Source of the DNA: Methylobacterium cerastii
GTDB taxonomy: Bacteria > Pseudomonadota > Alphaproteobacteria > Rhizobiales > Beijerinckiaceae
Reading direction: 5' to 3'
Assembly (NCBI RefSeq): GCF_022179125.1
Contig: NZ_BPQG01000004.1
Location: forward strand, 1-64,000
Length of the DNA stretch: 64,000 nt
Within the stretch, counting starts at the first letter, position 1. Every line of letters starts with the position of its first letter. Under the pieces are notes generated by a model, which did no database searches, was not told the DNA's origin, and saw only the letters and a program-made list of their open reading frames with translations. The position numbers and the translations under genes are program-made. Shown here piece after piece: positions 8,451-17,015 of this stretch.

Positions 8451-8956
8451 TTCACCCTCCTCAAGAGTCCGGTCCGGCCAGTTTCCAGAAAACCGCGCAT
8501 CCGCGTCCGGGCCCGGCTCAACCGCGACATCACCGTGCCGAGCGGTACCCCGAGCACCTGGGCCGCCTCGGCATAAGACAGATCCTCGACCGCGACGAGG
8601 AGCAGCACCGAGCGCTGCTCCTCGGGCAGGGTGTCGAGCCCGGTGAGCACGTCGCGTGCCCCCATAGCGGCCTCGGGGTCGGCACCCGGATCGGGCACCT
8701 GCTCCAAAGCCTCAGCGCCGACATCGATGCCGCGCCGGCCCCGGCGTCGAACAGTGCCAAGGAACAGGTTGCGCTCGATCGTGAACAGCCAGGCTCGCAG
8801 GTCGCCGTCGCGGCGACGTCCGGACCAGGCGGACAACGCCCGCTCCAAAGTGTCCTGGACGAGGTCGTCCGCCGCTTCGCGGTCCCGCAACAGTGCGACT
8901 GCGTAGCGCCGCAACGCTGGGATCTGCGGTTCGATGAGGGCGGCGATCTCGTCCAC
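8447..8956 (-). CDS. ECF RNA polymerase sigma factor
   Basis: 169-residue group 4 sigma factor. Region 2 is at residues 10-75 (RDREAADDLVQDTLERAL, AWLFTIERNLFL) and region 4 at 105-160 (LPEEQRSVLLLVAVEDLSY, VPLGTVMSRLSRARTRMR). It sits 13 bases after the small secreted protein gene and overlaps the anti-sigma gene. The four GGAATA-N14-GCATCT promoters nearby, including one driving this operon, are its likely targets, giving positive autoregulation. Confidence 0.9.
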   Translation of the reverse strand: MDEIAALIEPQIPALRRYAVALLRDREAADDLVQDTLERALSAWSGRRRDGDLRAWLFTIERNLFLGTVRRRGRRGIDVGAEALEQVPDPGADPEAAMGARDVLTGLDTLPEEQRSVLLLVAVEDLSYAEAAQVLGVPLGTVMSRLSRARTRMRGFLETGRTGLLRRVK

Positions 8957-8969
8957 GAGGCTTTACCGA

Positions 8970-9353
8970 TTAGGGCTTGGCGATGTGCCATGCACCGTTG
9001 AGGAATCCGTCGCCGGTGATGTCGCCGGGCTTCGTATCCTTGGCGAAGGTGTAGAGCGGCTTGCCCTTGTGGGCCCACTGCATCGTGCCGTCGTCCCGCG
9101 TCACCATCGTCCAGTCGCCACTAGCAGCCGAGCCGGAGGCGGCCATCAGTGCCGGCCAGTTGGCGGCGCAGGGGCCGTTGCACATCGACTTGCCGCCCAT
9201 GTCCTTGTCGAAGGTGTAGAGGGTCATGCTCTTGGAATCGACGAGCGCCGGCCCCTTGGCAGTCTCGGCCGTTATCGCAGGCGCAGCGGCCTGGGCGGCG
9301 ACGGCGGAGAAGGCGAAGGCCGCAAAGGCGGCGCGGATCAGCATGGTGCGCAT
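8970..9353 (-). CDS. Small secreted protein with Yx(F/W)xxD repeats (COG4315-like)
   Basis: 127-residue secreted protein. After a signal peptide (MRTMLIRAAFAAFAFSAVAA) it has two copies of the family motif (LYTFDKD and LYTFAKD), a conserved CNGPC and an NGAWHIAKP end. The family is described as a predicted lipoprotein, but no lipobox cysteine is seen here. The start at 9353 is preferred over the longer frame to 9548 because it begins a clean signal peptide and lies 40 bases after a candidate ECF promoter. It is first in the unit with the sigma and anti-sigma genes and may act in the sensing pathway or be an output; the role is unknown. Confidence 0.75.
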   Translation of the reverse strand: MRTMLIRAAFAAFAFSAVAAQAAAPAITAETAKGPALVDSKSMTLYTFDKDMGGKSMCNGPCAANWPALMAASGSAASGDWTMVTRDDGTMQWAHKGKPLYTFAKDTKPGDITGDGFLNGAWHIAKP

Positions 9354-9393
9354 GAGTGAGGTCTCCGGCGGTCTACCATGACCGCATCGGGAG

Positions 9394-9419
9394 AGATGCC
9401 GAACGGGCGCGTCTATTCC
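9394..9419 (-). promoter_or_regulatory. Candidate ECF-sigma autoregulatory promoter
   Basis: Read on the reverse strand: GGAATA (9419-9414), 14 bases, GCATCT (9399-9394). It lies 40 bases upstream of the small secreted protein gene that leads the sigma/anti-sigma operon. It is arranged divergently with the copy at 9478-9503. Confidence 0.6.
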
Positions 9420-9477
9420 ACTGACATTTGGAAAAGATCGATCACATCGGCAGGGCCACCAATTCGTCCCCGGCCAG

Positions 9478-9503
9478 GGAATAAAGCCGTTTCTCCGGCA
9501 TCT
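9478..9503 (+). promoter_or_regulatory. Candidate ECF-sigma promoter upstream of DUF305 gene
   Basis: GGAATA at 9478-9483, 14 bases, GCATCT at 9498-9503, 32 bases before the DUF305 ATG. Same hexamers and spacing as the three other sites. Confidence 0.6.
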
Positions 9504-9535
9504 CTCCCATCGACAACGAACGAGGAGGACGGCCC

Positions 9536-9991
9536 ATGCGCGGAGCACTGGGATTTGCGCTCACGGCCGCCGTGATGGCCGGCGGCCTCGTCGGCGGCCG
9601 GATGATGATGCCCCCGACGCTGGCCGCCGCCGAGCCGCCGGCCATCGTCTCCGCGTCCTTCGACGCGATGATGGCGCAGTCGATGACGCGGATGCATGCC
9701 GACATGATGGTCCCGCCCTCGGGCGATCCGGACCGCGACTTCGCTGCGATGATGATCCCGCACCACGCGGGCGCGATCGCGATGGCCCAGGCAGAGCTGC
9801 TCTACGGCAAGGATCCGGTCCTGCGCCGCCTCGCGCAGGGGATCATCGTCGAACAGGGCCAGGAGATCGCGGTGATGCGCCGGGCGCTCGCCGATCTCCC
9901 TCCCGCGCCGGATTCGTCTGCCGCAGCCACCCACCTTCACCACCATGGCACGGCCCCTGCCGCCGAGATGCCTTCGGAGATCTGCCGATGA
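9536..9991 (+). CDS. DUF305 family secreted protein
   Basis: 151-residue protein with an N-terminal export signal (hydrophobic residues 4-31) and the DUF305 hallmark DFAAMMIPHHAGAIAMAQ at about residues 63-80, a ferritin-like helical fold. A Met- and His-rich character (MMMPP, HLHHHG) suggests metal binding, often copper in this family, though that is inferred. GAGGAGG lies 8 bases upstream of the ATG. Its stop overlaps the start of the next YVTN gene by 4 bases, so the two are co-translated under the ECF-type promoter at 9478. Confidence 0.8.
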   Translation: MRGALGFALTAAVMAGGLVGGRMMMPPTLAAAEPPAIVSASFDAMMAQSMTRMHADMMVPPSGDPDRDFAAMMIPHHAGAIAMAQAELLYGKDPVLRRLAQGIIVEQGQEIAVMRRALADLPPAPDSSAAATHLHHHGTAPAAEMPSEICR

Positions 9992-11424
9992 AGACCGCCC
10001 TCACCCTCCTCGCGCTCGCGATGCTCTCCGGCTCGGCTCTCGCCGGGCAGGCCCCGGGTGCAGCCTTTGCACCGGACGTGCCGGTCAGCGGCAGGGACCG
10101 GTTCTATACGTCGGACCAGTTCTCCAACACGGTCTCGGTGGTCGATCCCGCCGCCAACGTCCTGCTCGGCGTGATCCGGCTCGGCGACCCGACGCCGATG
10201 AACCTGAGCCCGCTCTATCGCGGCCAGCTCCTCGTCCACGGCATGGGCTTCTCGCCCGACCACAGGACGCTGCTCGCGGTCTCGATCGGCTCGAACTCCG
10301 TGAGCTTCATCGACACGGCGACCAACACGGTCCGCCACACCGCCTATGTCGGCCGCGCGCCGCACGAGGCCTTCTTCACGCCGGACGGCCGAGAGGTCTG
10401 GGTGAGCGTGCGCGGCGAGGACTACATCGCCGTGCTCGATGCCGCGACCGCCAAGGAGACGCGCCGAATCACCGTGCCGAACGGGCCCGGCATGACGATC
10501 TTCTCGCCGGACGGCGCCTACGGCTATGTCTGCTCCAGCTTCAGCCCCGAGACGGTGGTGATCGACACGAAGACCCACTCCATCGTCGGGCGCGTGAAGC
10601 AGGAGAGCCCGTTCTGCCCCGACATCGCCGCAACACCGGACGGCAAGCAGGTGTGGTTCACCCTCAAGGATGTCGGCCGGACCCAGGTGTTCTCTGCGAC
10701 GCCGCCATTCGCGCCGCTGAAGACGATCGAGACCGGGCCGATCACCAACCACGTCAACATCGTCTCGACCAAGGCCGGCCAGTTCGCCTACGTGACGATC
10801 GGCGGCCTGAACCAGGTCAAGGTGTTTCGCACCGACGACTTCACCCAGGTCGCCACCATTCCGACCGGCGCCCTACCGCACGGGCTCTGGCCCTCGGGCG
10901 ACGGCAGCCGCGTCTATGTCGGCCTGGAGAACGCCGACAAGGCGGCGGTGATCGACACCGCGTCGAACACGGTGATCGCCGAGGTGCCGATCGGGCAGGG
11001 TCCGCAGGGCGTCGCCTACGTCCCGAACGCCGTGCCGGAGGGCGACGGAATGCAAAACCTCCAAGCGCTGGGCGCAGCCGGCAAGACCAGCGCGCTGACG
11101 CTCGCGGGTACCGATGGCAAGCCGGCGACGCAGGTCACCCTGTTCGACCAGGGCGTGTTGCAGACGCTGCAGGCCGCGGTAACGGGACTGCCCTCGAAGA
11201 TGCCGTTCGTGCTGGCGCTGGCCGCCGATCCGAAGGGGGCCGCAGGCCTGGAGCCGCTCGCCGCCTTCATGACCAACCCGGCCGGCGCGGCCATCGTCAA
11301 CGCGATCGGCCCGATCCGCCAGATCACCCGCACGGATGCCGGCGCGAGCCGGCGCTACCTCGTGGTGGTCTCGGGCAAGCCCGGTGAACTCGGCGGCGTC
11401 GTCCAGATGCAGACTGTGGATTGA
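9988..11424 (+). CDS. Secreted YVTN beta-propeller protein (long form)
   Basis: 478-residue protein with a signal peptide (residues 1-20, ending SALAG), then a propeller of YVTN-type blades to about residue 350 (for example FYTSDQFSNTVSVVDPAANV and VSFIDTATNTV). The C-terminal 120 residues are not propeller-like and include GPIRQITRTDAGASRRYLVV. It is longer than the 327-residue YVTN protein at 4235 and is not a recent duplicate. It overlaps the DUF305 gene by 4 bases. A periplasmic binding role is likely; ligand unknown. Confidence 0.8.
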   Translation: MKTALTLLALAMLSGSALAGQAPGAAFAPDVPVSGRDRFYTSDQFSNTVSVVDPAANVLLGVIRLGDPTPMNLSPLYRGQLLVHGMGFSPDHRTLLAVSIGSNSVSFIDTATNTVRHTAYVGRAPHEAFFTPDGREVWVSVRGEDYIAVLDAATAKETRRITVPNGPGMTIFSPDGAYGYVCSSFSPETVVIDTKTHSIVGRVKQESPFCPDIAATPDGKQVWFTLKDVGRTQVFSATPPFAPLKTIETGPITNHVNIVSTKAGQFAYVTIGGLNQVKVFRTDDFTQVATIPTGALPHGLWPSGDGSRVYVGLENADKAAVIDTASNTVIAEVPIGQGPQGVAYVPNAVPEGDGMQNLQALGAAGKTSALTLAGTDGKPATQVTLFDQGVLQTLQAAVTGLPSKMPFVLALAADPKGAAGLEPLAAFMTNPAGAAIVNAIGPIRQITRTDAGASRRYLVVVSGKPGELGGVVQMQTVD

Positions 11425-11838
11425 ACGGGCGGCCTCACGAGCGCGGGAAGTGGGAATCCGAGAGCATGCGTTCGCAGCGCGCGTCCAGCTGCAACGTCTG
11501 CTTTCAAGGCCTCCATTGGCTTGCTTCTATGACCGAGTAGGGTCGGATGCGGAACGTCCGCTTACGGACGCAAGGCCGCAGTTCGCTTGCCACCCTCAGC
11601 CGAAGTTGCCGGACGGCCGACGAATGGCCGCTTTCAGGAAGAACGCCGGGCAATCCATGCGGCTGGGTTGGGTCGGGTGCAGTCGGTACCGAGCGTTAAA
11701 TCCTAACCGCTACTCGACAACTTGGGGCAACTTAGCGCGACCAAAGGCACGTGCTCGCGCTGCTGCGGGCGGTCTTGGCTTCGATGGAACGGTATCACAG
11801 GACGGATACGGCATTCTTCGCCAGTGCTATCATGCGGC
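11425..11838. other. Gene-free stretch at left edge of metal island
   Basis: About 410 bases without a convincing gene. A small perfect hairpin CGTCCG-CTTA-CGGACG lies at 11555-11570. Base use is less GC-biased than the flanking genes and no frame looks coding, so it may hold decayed sequence at the border between the sulfite block and the metal-resistance genes. I see no clear promoter for the next gene. Confidence 0.4.
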
Positions 11839-12909
11839 ATGTTCGAGCACGCCCATCGTCACGCGCACCTCTGGCCCGGAGTGCCGTTGGCACTGGCATC
11901 CGCCGTCCTGTTCGGCGCATCGGCCCCCTTCGCCAAGCTGCTGTTGGGATCGGTCGACCCGCAGGCGCTGGCTGGCCTCCTGTATCTCGGTGCGGGCGTC
12001 GGCCTCGCCGCCGTCCACGGCAGCCGGTCCGCCCTCCGGATCGAGGCGCCGGAGGCCCCCCTACGCAGGTCGGACGCACCGTGGCTGCTCGCGGTGGTGC
12101 TGTTCGGGGGCGTGGCGGGTCCCCTGTTGCTGATGCTGGGGCTGGCACGGACGTCAGCGGCCTCGGGCTCGCTCCTGCTCAACCTCGAAGGGCTGGCGAC
12201 CATGGGCATCGCCTGGGTGGTGTTCCGCGAGAACGTGGACCGCCGCCTCCTGCTCGGCGCGGCGGCCATCCTCGCCGGCGCCGTCGCGCTGTCGTGGCAA
12301 GGCCAGGGCGTCCATTTCGACGCGGGCGGTGGCCTGATCGCGCTGGCCTGCCTCGCCTGGGGCGTCGACAACAACCTGACCCGCAAGCTGTCCTCCGCCG
12401 ATCCGGTCGTGATCGCGTTGACCAAGGGGCTCGTCGCCGGGGGCGCCAACCTCGCCATTGCCCTCGCACGCGGTGCCAGCCTGCCGCCGCCCGGCATGAT
12501 CGGCTTCGCGGCCGTCGTCGGGTTCCTCGGGGTCGGCGTCAGCCTGGTGCTGTTCGTGTTCGCGCTGCGCCATCTCGGCAGCGCGCGGACGGGGGCCTAT
12601 TTCTCGCTCGCACCGTTCATCGGGGCCGTCGTCGCCTTGGTCCTGTTGCCGGAACCCGTGACCCCGCAACTCGTCGTCGCCGCGCTCCTGATGGGGGTCG
12701 GCCTCTGGCTGCACCTCGCGGAACGGCACGACCACGAGCATTCGCACGAGGCGATGGGCCATGAGCATGGGCACGTGCACGATGAACATCACCACCACGA
12801 CCACGATGGTCCCGTGACCGAGCCCCACTCCCACTGGCATCGCCACCAGCCGATGCGGCACAAGCACGTGCACTACCCCGACCTTCACCATCGCCACGGA
12901 CATGGTTGA
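11839..12909 (+). CDS. EamA/DMT-family permease with histidine-rich tail
   Basis: 356-residue inner-membrane transporter with ten predicted helices arranged as two EamA repeats (residues about 12-140 and 155-295). The last 60 residues are a cytosolic His/Asp/Glu-rich tail with many HEH, HDH and HHHH clusters, typical of metal-handling proteins. The start at 11839 (MFEHAHRHAHLW) is chosen because hydrophobic sequence begins soon after and the longer frame upstream is not protein-like. It opens a cluster of divalent-metal efflux genes, so a metal or metal-chelate substrate is likely, but the DMT family is broad. Confidence 0.75.
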   Translation: MFEHAHRHAHLWPGVPLALASAVLFGASAPFAKLLLGSVDPQALAGLLYLGAGVGLAAVHGSRSALRIEAPEAPLRRSDAPWLLAVVLFGGVAGPLLLMLGLARTSAASGSLLLNLEGLATMGIAWVVFRENVDRRLLLGAAAILAGAVALSWQGQGVHFDAGGGLIALACLAWGVDNNLTRKLSSADPVVIALTKGLVAGGANLAIALARGASLPPPGMIGFAAVVGFLGVGVSLVLFVFALRHLGSARTGAYFSLAPFIGAVVALVLLPEPVTPQLVVAALLMGVGLWLHLAERHDHEHSHEAMGHEHGHVHDEHHHHDHDGPVTEPHSHWHRHQPMRHKHVHYPDLHHRHGHG

Positions 12910-12947
12910 GCCGGCGCGGGGGCAATCGGCGCCGCATTCGAGACTTG

Positions 12948-13118
12948 TCACCGCGGGACGTAGAACCAGCAGTACAGCGCGCACACGACGGCGATGGCCA
13001 TCGCCGACATCAGGAATGACCGTCGCGCCGCCCTCAGGACATGCGGCCTGACCTTGCGTCGGCGCCTGCTTCCGCCGCCGAATTCCCCGATCTGCCGGGC
13101 GAGCTTCTTGCCGGTCAT
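12948..13118 (-). CDS. Small hypothetical single-span membrane protein
   Basis: 56-residue frame beginning MTGKKLARQIGEFGGGSRRR with a strongly basic N-terminal half (SRRRRKVRP) and one hydrophobic helix at about residues 36-53 ending CALYCWFYVPR. It is positioned between the DMT gene and the czc operon and follows inside-positive topology. I do not recognise the family; the well-formed helix and charge pattern are the only support. Confidence 0.4.
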   Translation of the reverse strand: MTGKKLARQIGEFGGGSRRRRKVRPHVLRAARRSFLMSAMAIAVVCALYCWFYVPR

Positions 13119-13191
13119 CGCCCCCTGATCCCCCGCCGATGGGTTCCATGGGTCGAGGAGGGGCGCTGCAGGCCGTGACGGATCGGCACGA

Positions 13192-13740
13192 TCACGGGAC
13201 CATCCCGCCGATCAGGTCCGACATGTGGGCACCGGCAGGGTGGCCCGTGGCGGTGCGGTGGCTCTCCGAGCAGGCCGCGTAATCCGGGCCGGACACGGAC
13301 ATCACCAACCCGCGGGTGCCGTCCGGCAACGTGCGCGTCGCCAGGACAGCCCGGCCCGAGAGCCATGCCAGCGACCCCGAGGCGAGGCCCGGGCGCGGTT
13401 CGCCGTAGCGGCGCACCCCCTCGCGCCGGATGGCCTCGCGTGCGGTGACATGAGCCGGTCCGTCGAGCGGCCGACCGACCCAGACGACCTGCTGGAGGCC
13501 CTGCTCCCTGCACACCACCAGGACCACCTCGACGGTGTCGGGTCCTGAGGCGAGCGGACGGTCGTGGAAATAGTACAGCCCGGTCAGGTTCGCCTCGCGG
13601 TCGACCATTGAGGGTGCATCGACACGGTCCACGGGACCCCAAGCCAATCCGAACGGCGCCTCGCCCGCCGTCGGTTCCGCCGCCATGGCCGCGCCTGTCC
13701 ACGCCACCATCGCCAGTGCGAGCGCGGGGCGGCGAGACAT
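13192..13740 (-). CDS. Secreted hypothetical protein downstream of czcA
   Basis: 182-residue protein with a signal peptide (MSRRPALALAMVAWTGAAMA). The mature part begins AFGLAWGP-like sequence (FGLAWGPVDRVDAPSM) and has two separated cysteines, VVCREQG and YAACSES, that could form a disulfide. The start at 13740 is chosen for the signal peptide; the frame extends further upstream into czcA. It lies 4 bases after the czcA stop, so it is part of the czcBA operon. Function is unknown; a periplasmic accessory for the efflux pump is plausible. Confidence 0.6.
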   Translation of the reverse strand: MSRRPALALAMVAWTGAAMAAEPTAGEAPFGLAWGPVDRVDAPSMVDREANLTGLYYFHDRPLASGPDTVEVVLVVCREQGLQQVVWVGRPLDGPAHVTAREAIRREGVRRYGEPRPGLASGSLAWLSGRAVLATRTLPDGTRGLVMSVSGPDYAACSESHRTATGHPAGAHMSDLIGGMVP

Positions 13741-13744
13741 CGTC

Positions 13745-16700
13745 CTACTCCGCGGCCTGGGGCAGGACGGGGCGTGCATGGGGACCCTCCTTCTCGACGG
13801 TAGCCTTCCTCGGGGCGACGGCACCGGCGAAGCGCGCGTAGAGCGCCGGCAGGACGACGAGGGTCAGCAGGGTCGCCGAGATGAGCCCGCCGATGACCAC
13901 GGTCGCCAACGGACGCTGGACCTCGGCCCCCGTCTCGGTCGCCAGGGCCATCGGCACGAACCCCAGGGACGCCACGAGCGCCGTCATCGCCACCGGGCGC
14001 AGGCGGGTCATCGCGCCTTCGAGGATCGCCTCTCGACGGGGCTTTCCCTCCGCGATGAGCTGCTTGATGTAGCTCAGCATCACCAGGCCGTTGAGCACCG
14101 CCACCCCGGACAGGGCGATGAACCCGACCGCCGCCGGGACCGAGAACGGCATGCCCCGCAGCCACAGGGCCGCGATACCGCCGGTCAGTGCCAGCGGGAC
14201 CGCGCTGAACACCAGGAGGGCGTCCCGCGCCGAGTTCAGGGCCGAGAACAGCAGCAGGAAGATCAGGAAGAAGCACACCGGCACCACGACCATGAGGCGC
14301 TGGCGGGCGGAGGCTAGGTTCTCGAACTGCCCGCCCCAGGTCACGTAGTAGCCAGACGGCAGCTGCACACCGGACGCGACCTTGGCCTGGGCCTCAGCCA
14401 CCAGCGAGCCGATGTCGCGGCCGCGCACGTTGGCGGTGACCACGACCCGGCGGCGGCCGTTCTCGCGCGAGATCTGGTTCGGTCCCTCGGTGACTGAGAA
14501 GCTCGCGACCTGCTTCAGGAGCACCGAGGAGGCCCGCCCGTTGACGCCCGGGGGCAGCGGCACCGGGATGTTCTCCAGGGCCTCGCGGTCCTCGCGCACC
14601 TTGTCGTTCAGGCGCACGACGATGGGGAAGCGACGGTCGCCCTCGAACACCATGCCGGCCTCCCGTCCGCCGATGGCCGCCCCGATGACGTCCTGGATCG
14701 AGGACGTGCTCAGGCCGAGGCGGGCCGCCTCAGTCTTGTTGATCTTGATCTCCAGGAACGGCAGGCCCGCCGTCTGCTCGACCTTGACGTCGTCGGCGCC
14801 CTCGGTCCCGCGCAGGATCGCGGCGACCTGGTTGGCGGCCTTCAGCATCGGCTCGAACTCCTCGCCGAACACCTTCACGGCGAGGTCGCCGCGGGTGCCG
14901 GCCAGGAGCTCGTTGAAGCGGAGCTGGATCGGCTGGGAGAACTCGTAGACGTTGCCCGCGAGCGTCCCGACAGCCTTCTCGACCTGCTCCTGCAACTCGG
15001 CCTTGGACAGGTCCGGATCGGGCCATTCCTCCTGCGGCTTCAGGATGACGAAGGTGTCGGACGAGCTCGGCGGCATCGGGTCGGAGGCGACCTCCGCGGT
15101 ACCGGTCTTCGAAAAGACGTAGGCCACCTGGGGGAAGCGGCTGATCGCCTGCTCGACCTTCAGCTGCATCGCCTGCGACTGCGTGAGGGAGGTCGAGGGG
15201 ATGCGCTGGGCGTTCAGCGCGATGCTCTTCTCGTCGAGCTGCGGGATGAACTCCTGGCCCAGCCCCCTGAACAGGAAGCCGGCGCCGACGAGCAGCACCA
15301 GGGCGACCGCGACGAACGTCATCGGGACCCGCAGGGCGGCGCCGAGGACAGGTCGGTAGGCCGCCTTGATCCCGCGGATGATGACGTTGTCCTTCTCCGT
15401 GACCTTGCCGGTGATGACGATGGCGATCATCGCCGGCACGAAGGTCAGCGACAGCACGAACGCCGAGACCAGGGCGATGATGACGGTGAGCGCCATCGGT
15501 TCGAACATCTTGCCCTCGACCCCGGTGAAGGTGAGGAGCGGGACGTAGACGAGGATGATGATCGCCTGCCCGTAGAGGGACGGCTTGATCATCTCCTCGG
15601 CCGAGGCGCGCACGGTGACGAGGCGCTCCTCCAGGTCGAGCTTGCGCCCGAGTTCCCCCTGTCTCTCGGCGAGGTGGCGTAGGGCGTTCTCGGTGATGAT
15701 GACGGCGCCGTCGACGATGAGGCCGAAGTCGAGGGCCCCGAGGCTCATCAGGTTGGCGCTGATGCGGCCCTGGACCATGCCGGTCATGGTCATCAGCATC
15801 GCCACCGGGATGACCAGCGCCGTGACGATGGCCGCGCGGATATTGCCGAGCAGCAGGAACAGGATGACGATGACGAGGGCGGCGCCCTCGGCCAAGTTCT
15901 TGGCGACCGTCCGGATCGTGGCCTCGACCAGCAGGGTCCGGTTCAGGACGGTCTGGACCTCGACACCGGGCGGGAGCGTGCGTCGGATCACCGTCATCCT
16001 CGCGTCGACGGCGGCCGAGACCGTCCGGCTGTTCTCGCCGATCAGCATCAGGGCTGTGCCGATGACGACCTCGCGTCCGTCCTCGCTGCCCGACCCGGTG
16101 CGCAGGTCGCGCCCGATCCGGACCTCGGCGATGTCCGAGATGCGGACCGGCACGCCGCCGCGCGTGGTCACGACCACGGAGCCGATGTCCTCCATGGTCT
16201 CCAGGCGGCCGGCGGCGCGCACGACGTAGCCCTCGCCGTTGTCCTCCAGGTAGCGGGCGCCCTGATTGGCGTTGTTGGCCTCCAGCGCCCGGCCGATGTC
16301 GGCGAAGGACAGGTCGAGGGCGGTGAGCTTCATCGGGTCCGGCTGGACGTGGTACTGCTTGTCGAAGCCGCCGATGCTGTCGACCCCGGCGACCCCCGGC
16401 ACGGTCTTCACCTGGGGGCGGATGATCCAGTCCTGGACCGTGCGCAGGTAGGCCGTGCGTTCGAGCTCCGTCGCGAGCCGCTGGCCCTCGGGGGTCAGGT
16501 AGCTGCCATCCGATTGCCAGCCGGGCTTGCCGTCGGGCGAGACCTTACGATCCCCGGCCTTCGCGTAGTGGATCGACCACATGTAGATCTCGCCCAGGCC
16601 CGTGGAGATCGGGCCCATGTGGGGCTCGGCCCCCGGCGGCAGGGTCGACTTCGCCTCGCCGATGCGCTCGGCGACCTGCTGCCGTGCGAAGTAGATGTCG

Positions 16701-17002
16701 AGCTTCTCGGAGAAGACGGCGGTGACCTGCGAGAACCCGTTCCGCGAGAGCGAGCGGGTGTATTCGAGGCCCTTGATCCCGGCGAGCGCGGTCTCGACCG
16801 GGTAGGTCACCTGCTTCTCGATATCGACCGGGGAGAGCGACGGCGCCGTCGTGTTGATCTGCACCTGGTTGTTGGTGATGTCCGGCACCGCGTCGATGGG
16901 CAGCTTCGTCAGCGAGAACACGCCGAAGCAGGCCGCCAGCAGCGACAGCAGCACCACGAGCCAACGCTGGTGGACGGAGAAGTCTAGGATCTTCGAGATC
17001 AT
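13745..17002 (-). CDS. czcA: Heavy-metal efflux RND transporter (CzcA/CusA type)
   Basis: 1085-residue inner-membrane RND pump that exports divalent metal from the periplasm or cytoplasm using the proton gradient. The family start is visible (MISKILDFSVHQRWLVVLLS), with twelve membrane helices, two large periplasmic loops and the helix-4 proton relay DFGLIVDGAVIITENALR typical of the heavy-metal subfamily. Full length for the family. It follows the adaptor gene czcB by 13 bases. No outer-membrane channel gene (czcC) is found in the window. The exact metal cannot be fixed from sequence; the CadA and CzcD neighbours favour Zn/Cd/Co. Confidence 0.9.
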   Translation of the reverse strand: MISKILDFSVHQRWLVVLLSLLAACFGVFSLTKLPIDAVPDITNNQVQINTTAPSLSPVDIEKQVTYPVETALAGIKGLEYTRSLSRNGFSQVTAVFSEKLDIYFARQQVAERIGEAKSTLPPGAEPHMGPISTGLGEIYMWSIHYAKAGDRKVSPDGKPGWQSDGSYLTPEGQRLATELERTAYLRTVQDWIIRPQVKTVPGVAGVDSIGGFDKQYHVQPDPMKLTALDLSFADIGRALEANNANQGARYLEDNGEGYVVRAAGRLETMEDIGSVVVTTRGGVPVRISDIAEVRIGRDLRTGSGSEDGREVVIGTALMLIGENSRTVSAAVDARMTVIRRTLPPGVEVQTVLNRTLLVEATIRTVAKNLAEGAALVIVILFLLLGNIRAAIVTALVIPVAMLMTMTGMVQGRISANLMSLGALDFGLIVDGAVIITENALRHLAERQGELGRKLDLEERLVTVRASAEEMIKPSLYGQAIIILVYVPLLTFTGVEGKMFEPMALTVIIALVSAFVLSLTFVPAMIAIVITGKVTEKDNVIIRGIKAAYRPVLGAALRVPMTFVAVALVLLVGAGFLFRGLGQEFIPQLDEKSIALNAQRIPSTSLTQSQAMQLKVEQAISRFPQVAYVFSKTGTAEVASDPMPPSSSDTFVILKPQEEWPDPDLSKAELQEQVEKAVGTLAGNVYEFSQPIQLRFNELLAGTRGDLAVKVFGEEFEPMLKAANQVAAILRGTEGADDVKVEQTAGLPFLEIKINKTEAARLGLSTSSIQDVIGAAIGGREAGMVFEGDRRFPIVVRLNDKVREDREALENIPVPLPPGVNGRASSVLLKQVASFSVTEGPNQISRENGRRRVVVTANVRGRDIGSLVAEAQAKVASGVQLPSGYYVTWGGQFENLASARQRLMVVVPVCFFLIFLLLFSALNSARDALLVFSAVPLALTGGIAALWLRGMPFSVPAAVGFIALSGVAVLNGLVMLSYIKQLIAEGKPRREAILEGAMTRLRPVAMTALVASLGFVPMALATETGAEVQRPLATVVIGGLISATLLTLVVLPALYARFAGAVAPRKATVEKEGPHARPVLPQAAE

Positions 17003-17015
17003 GGCCGGTCCCCGC

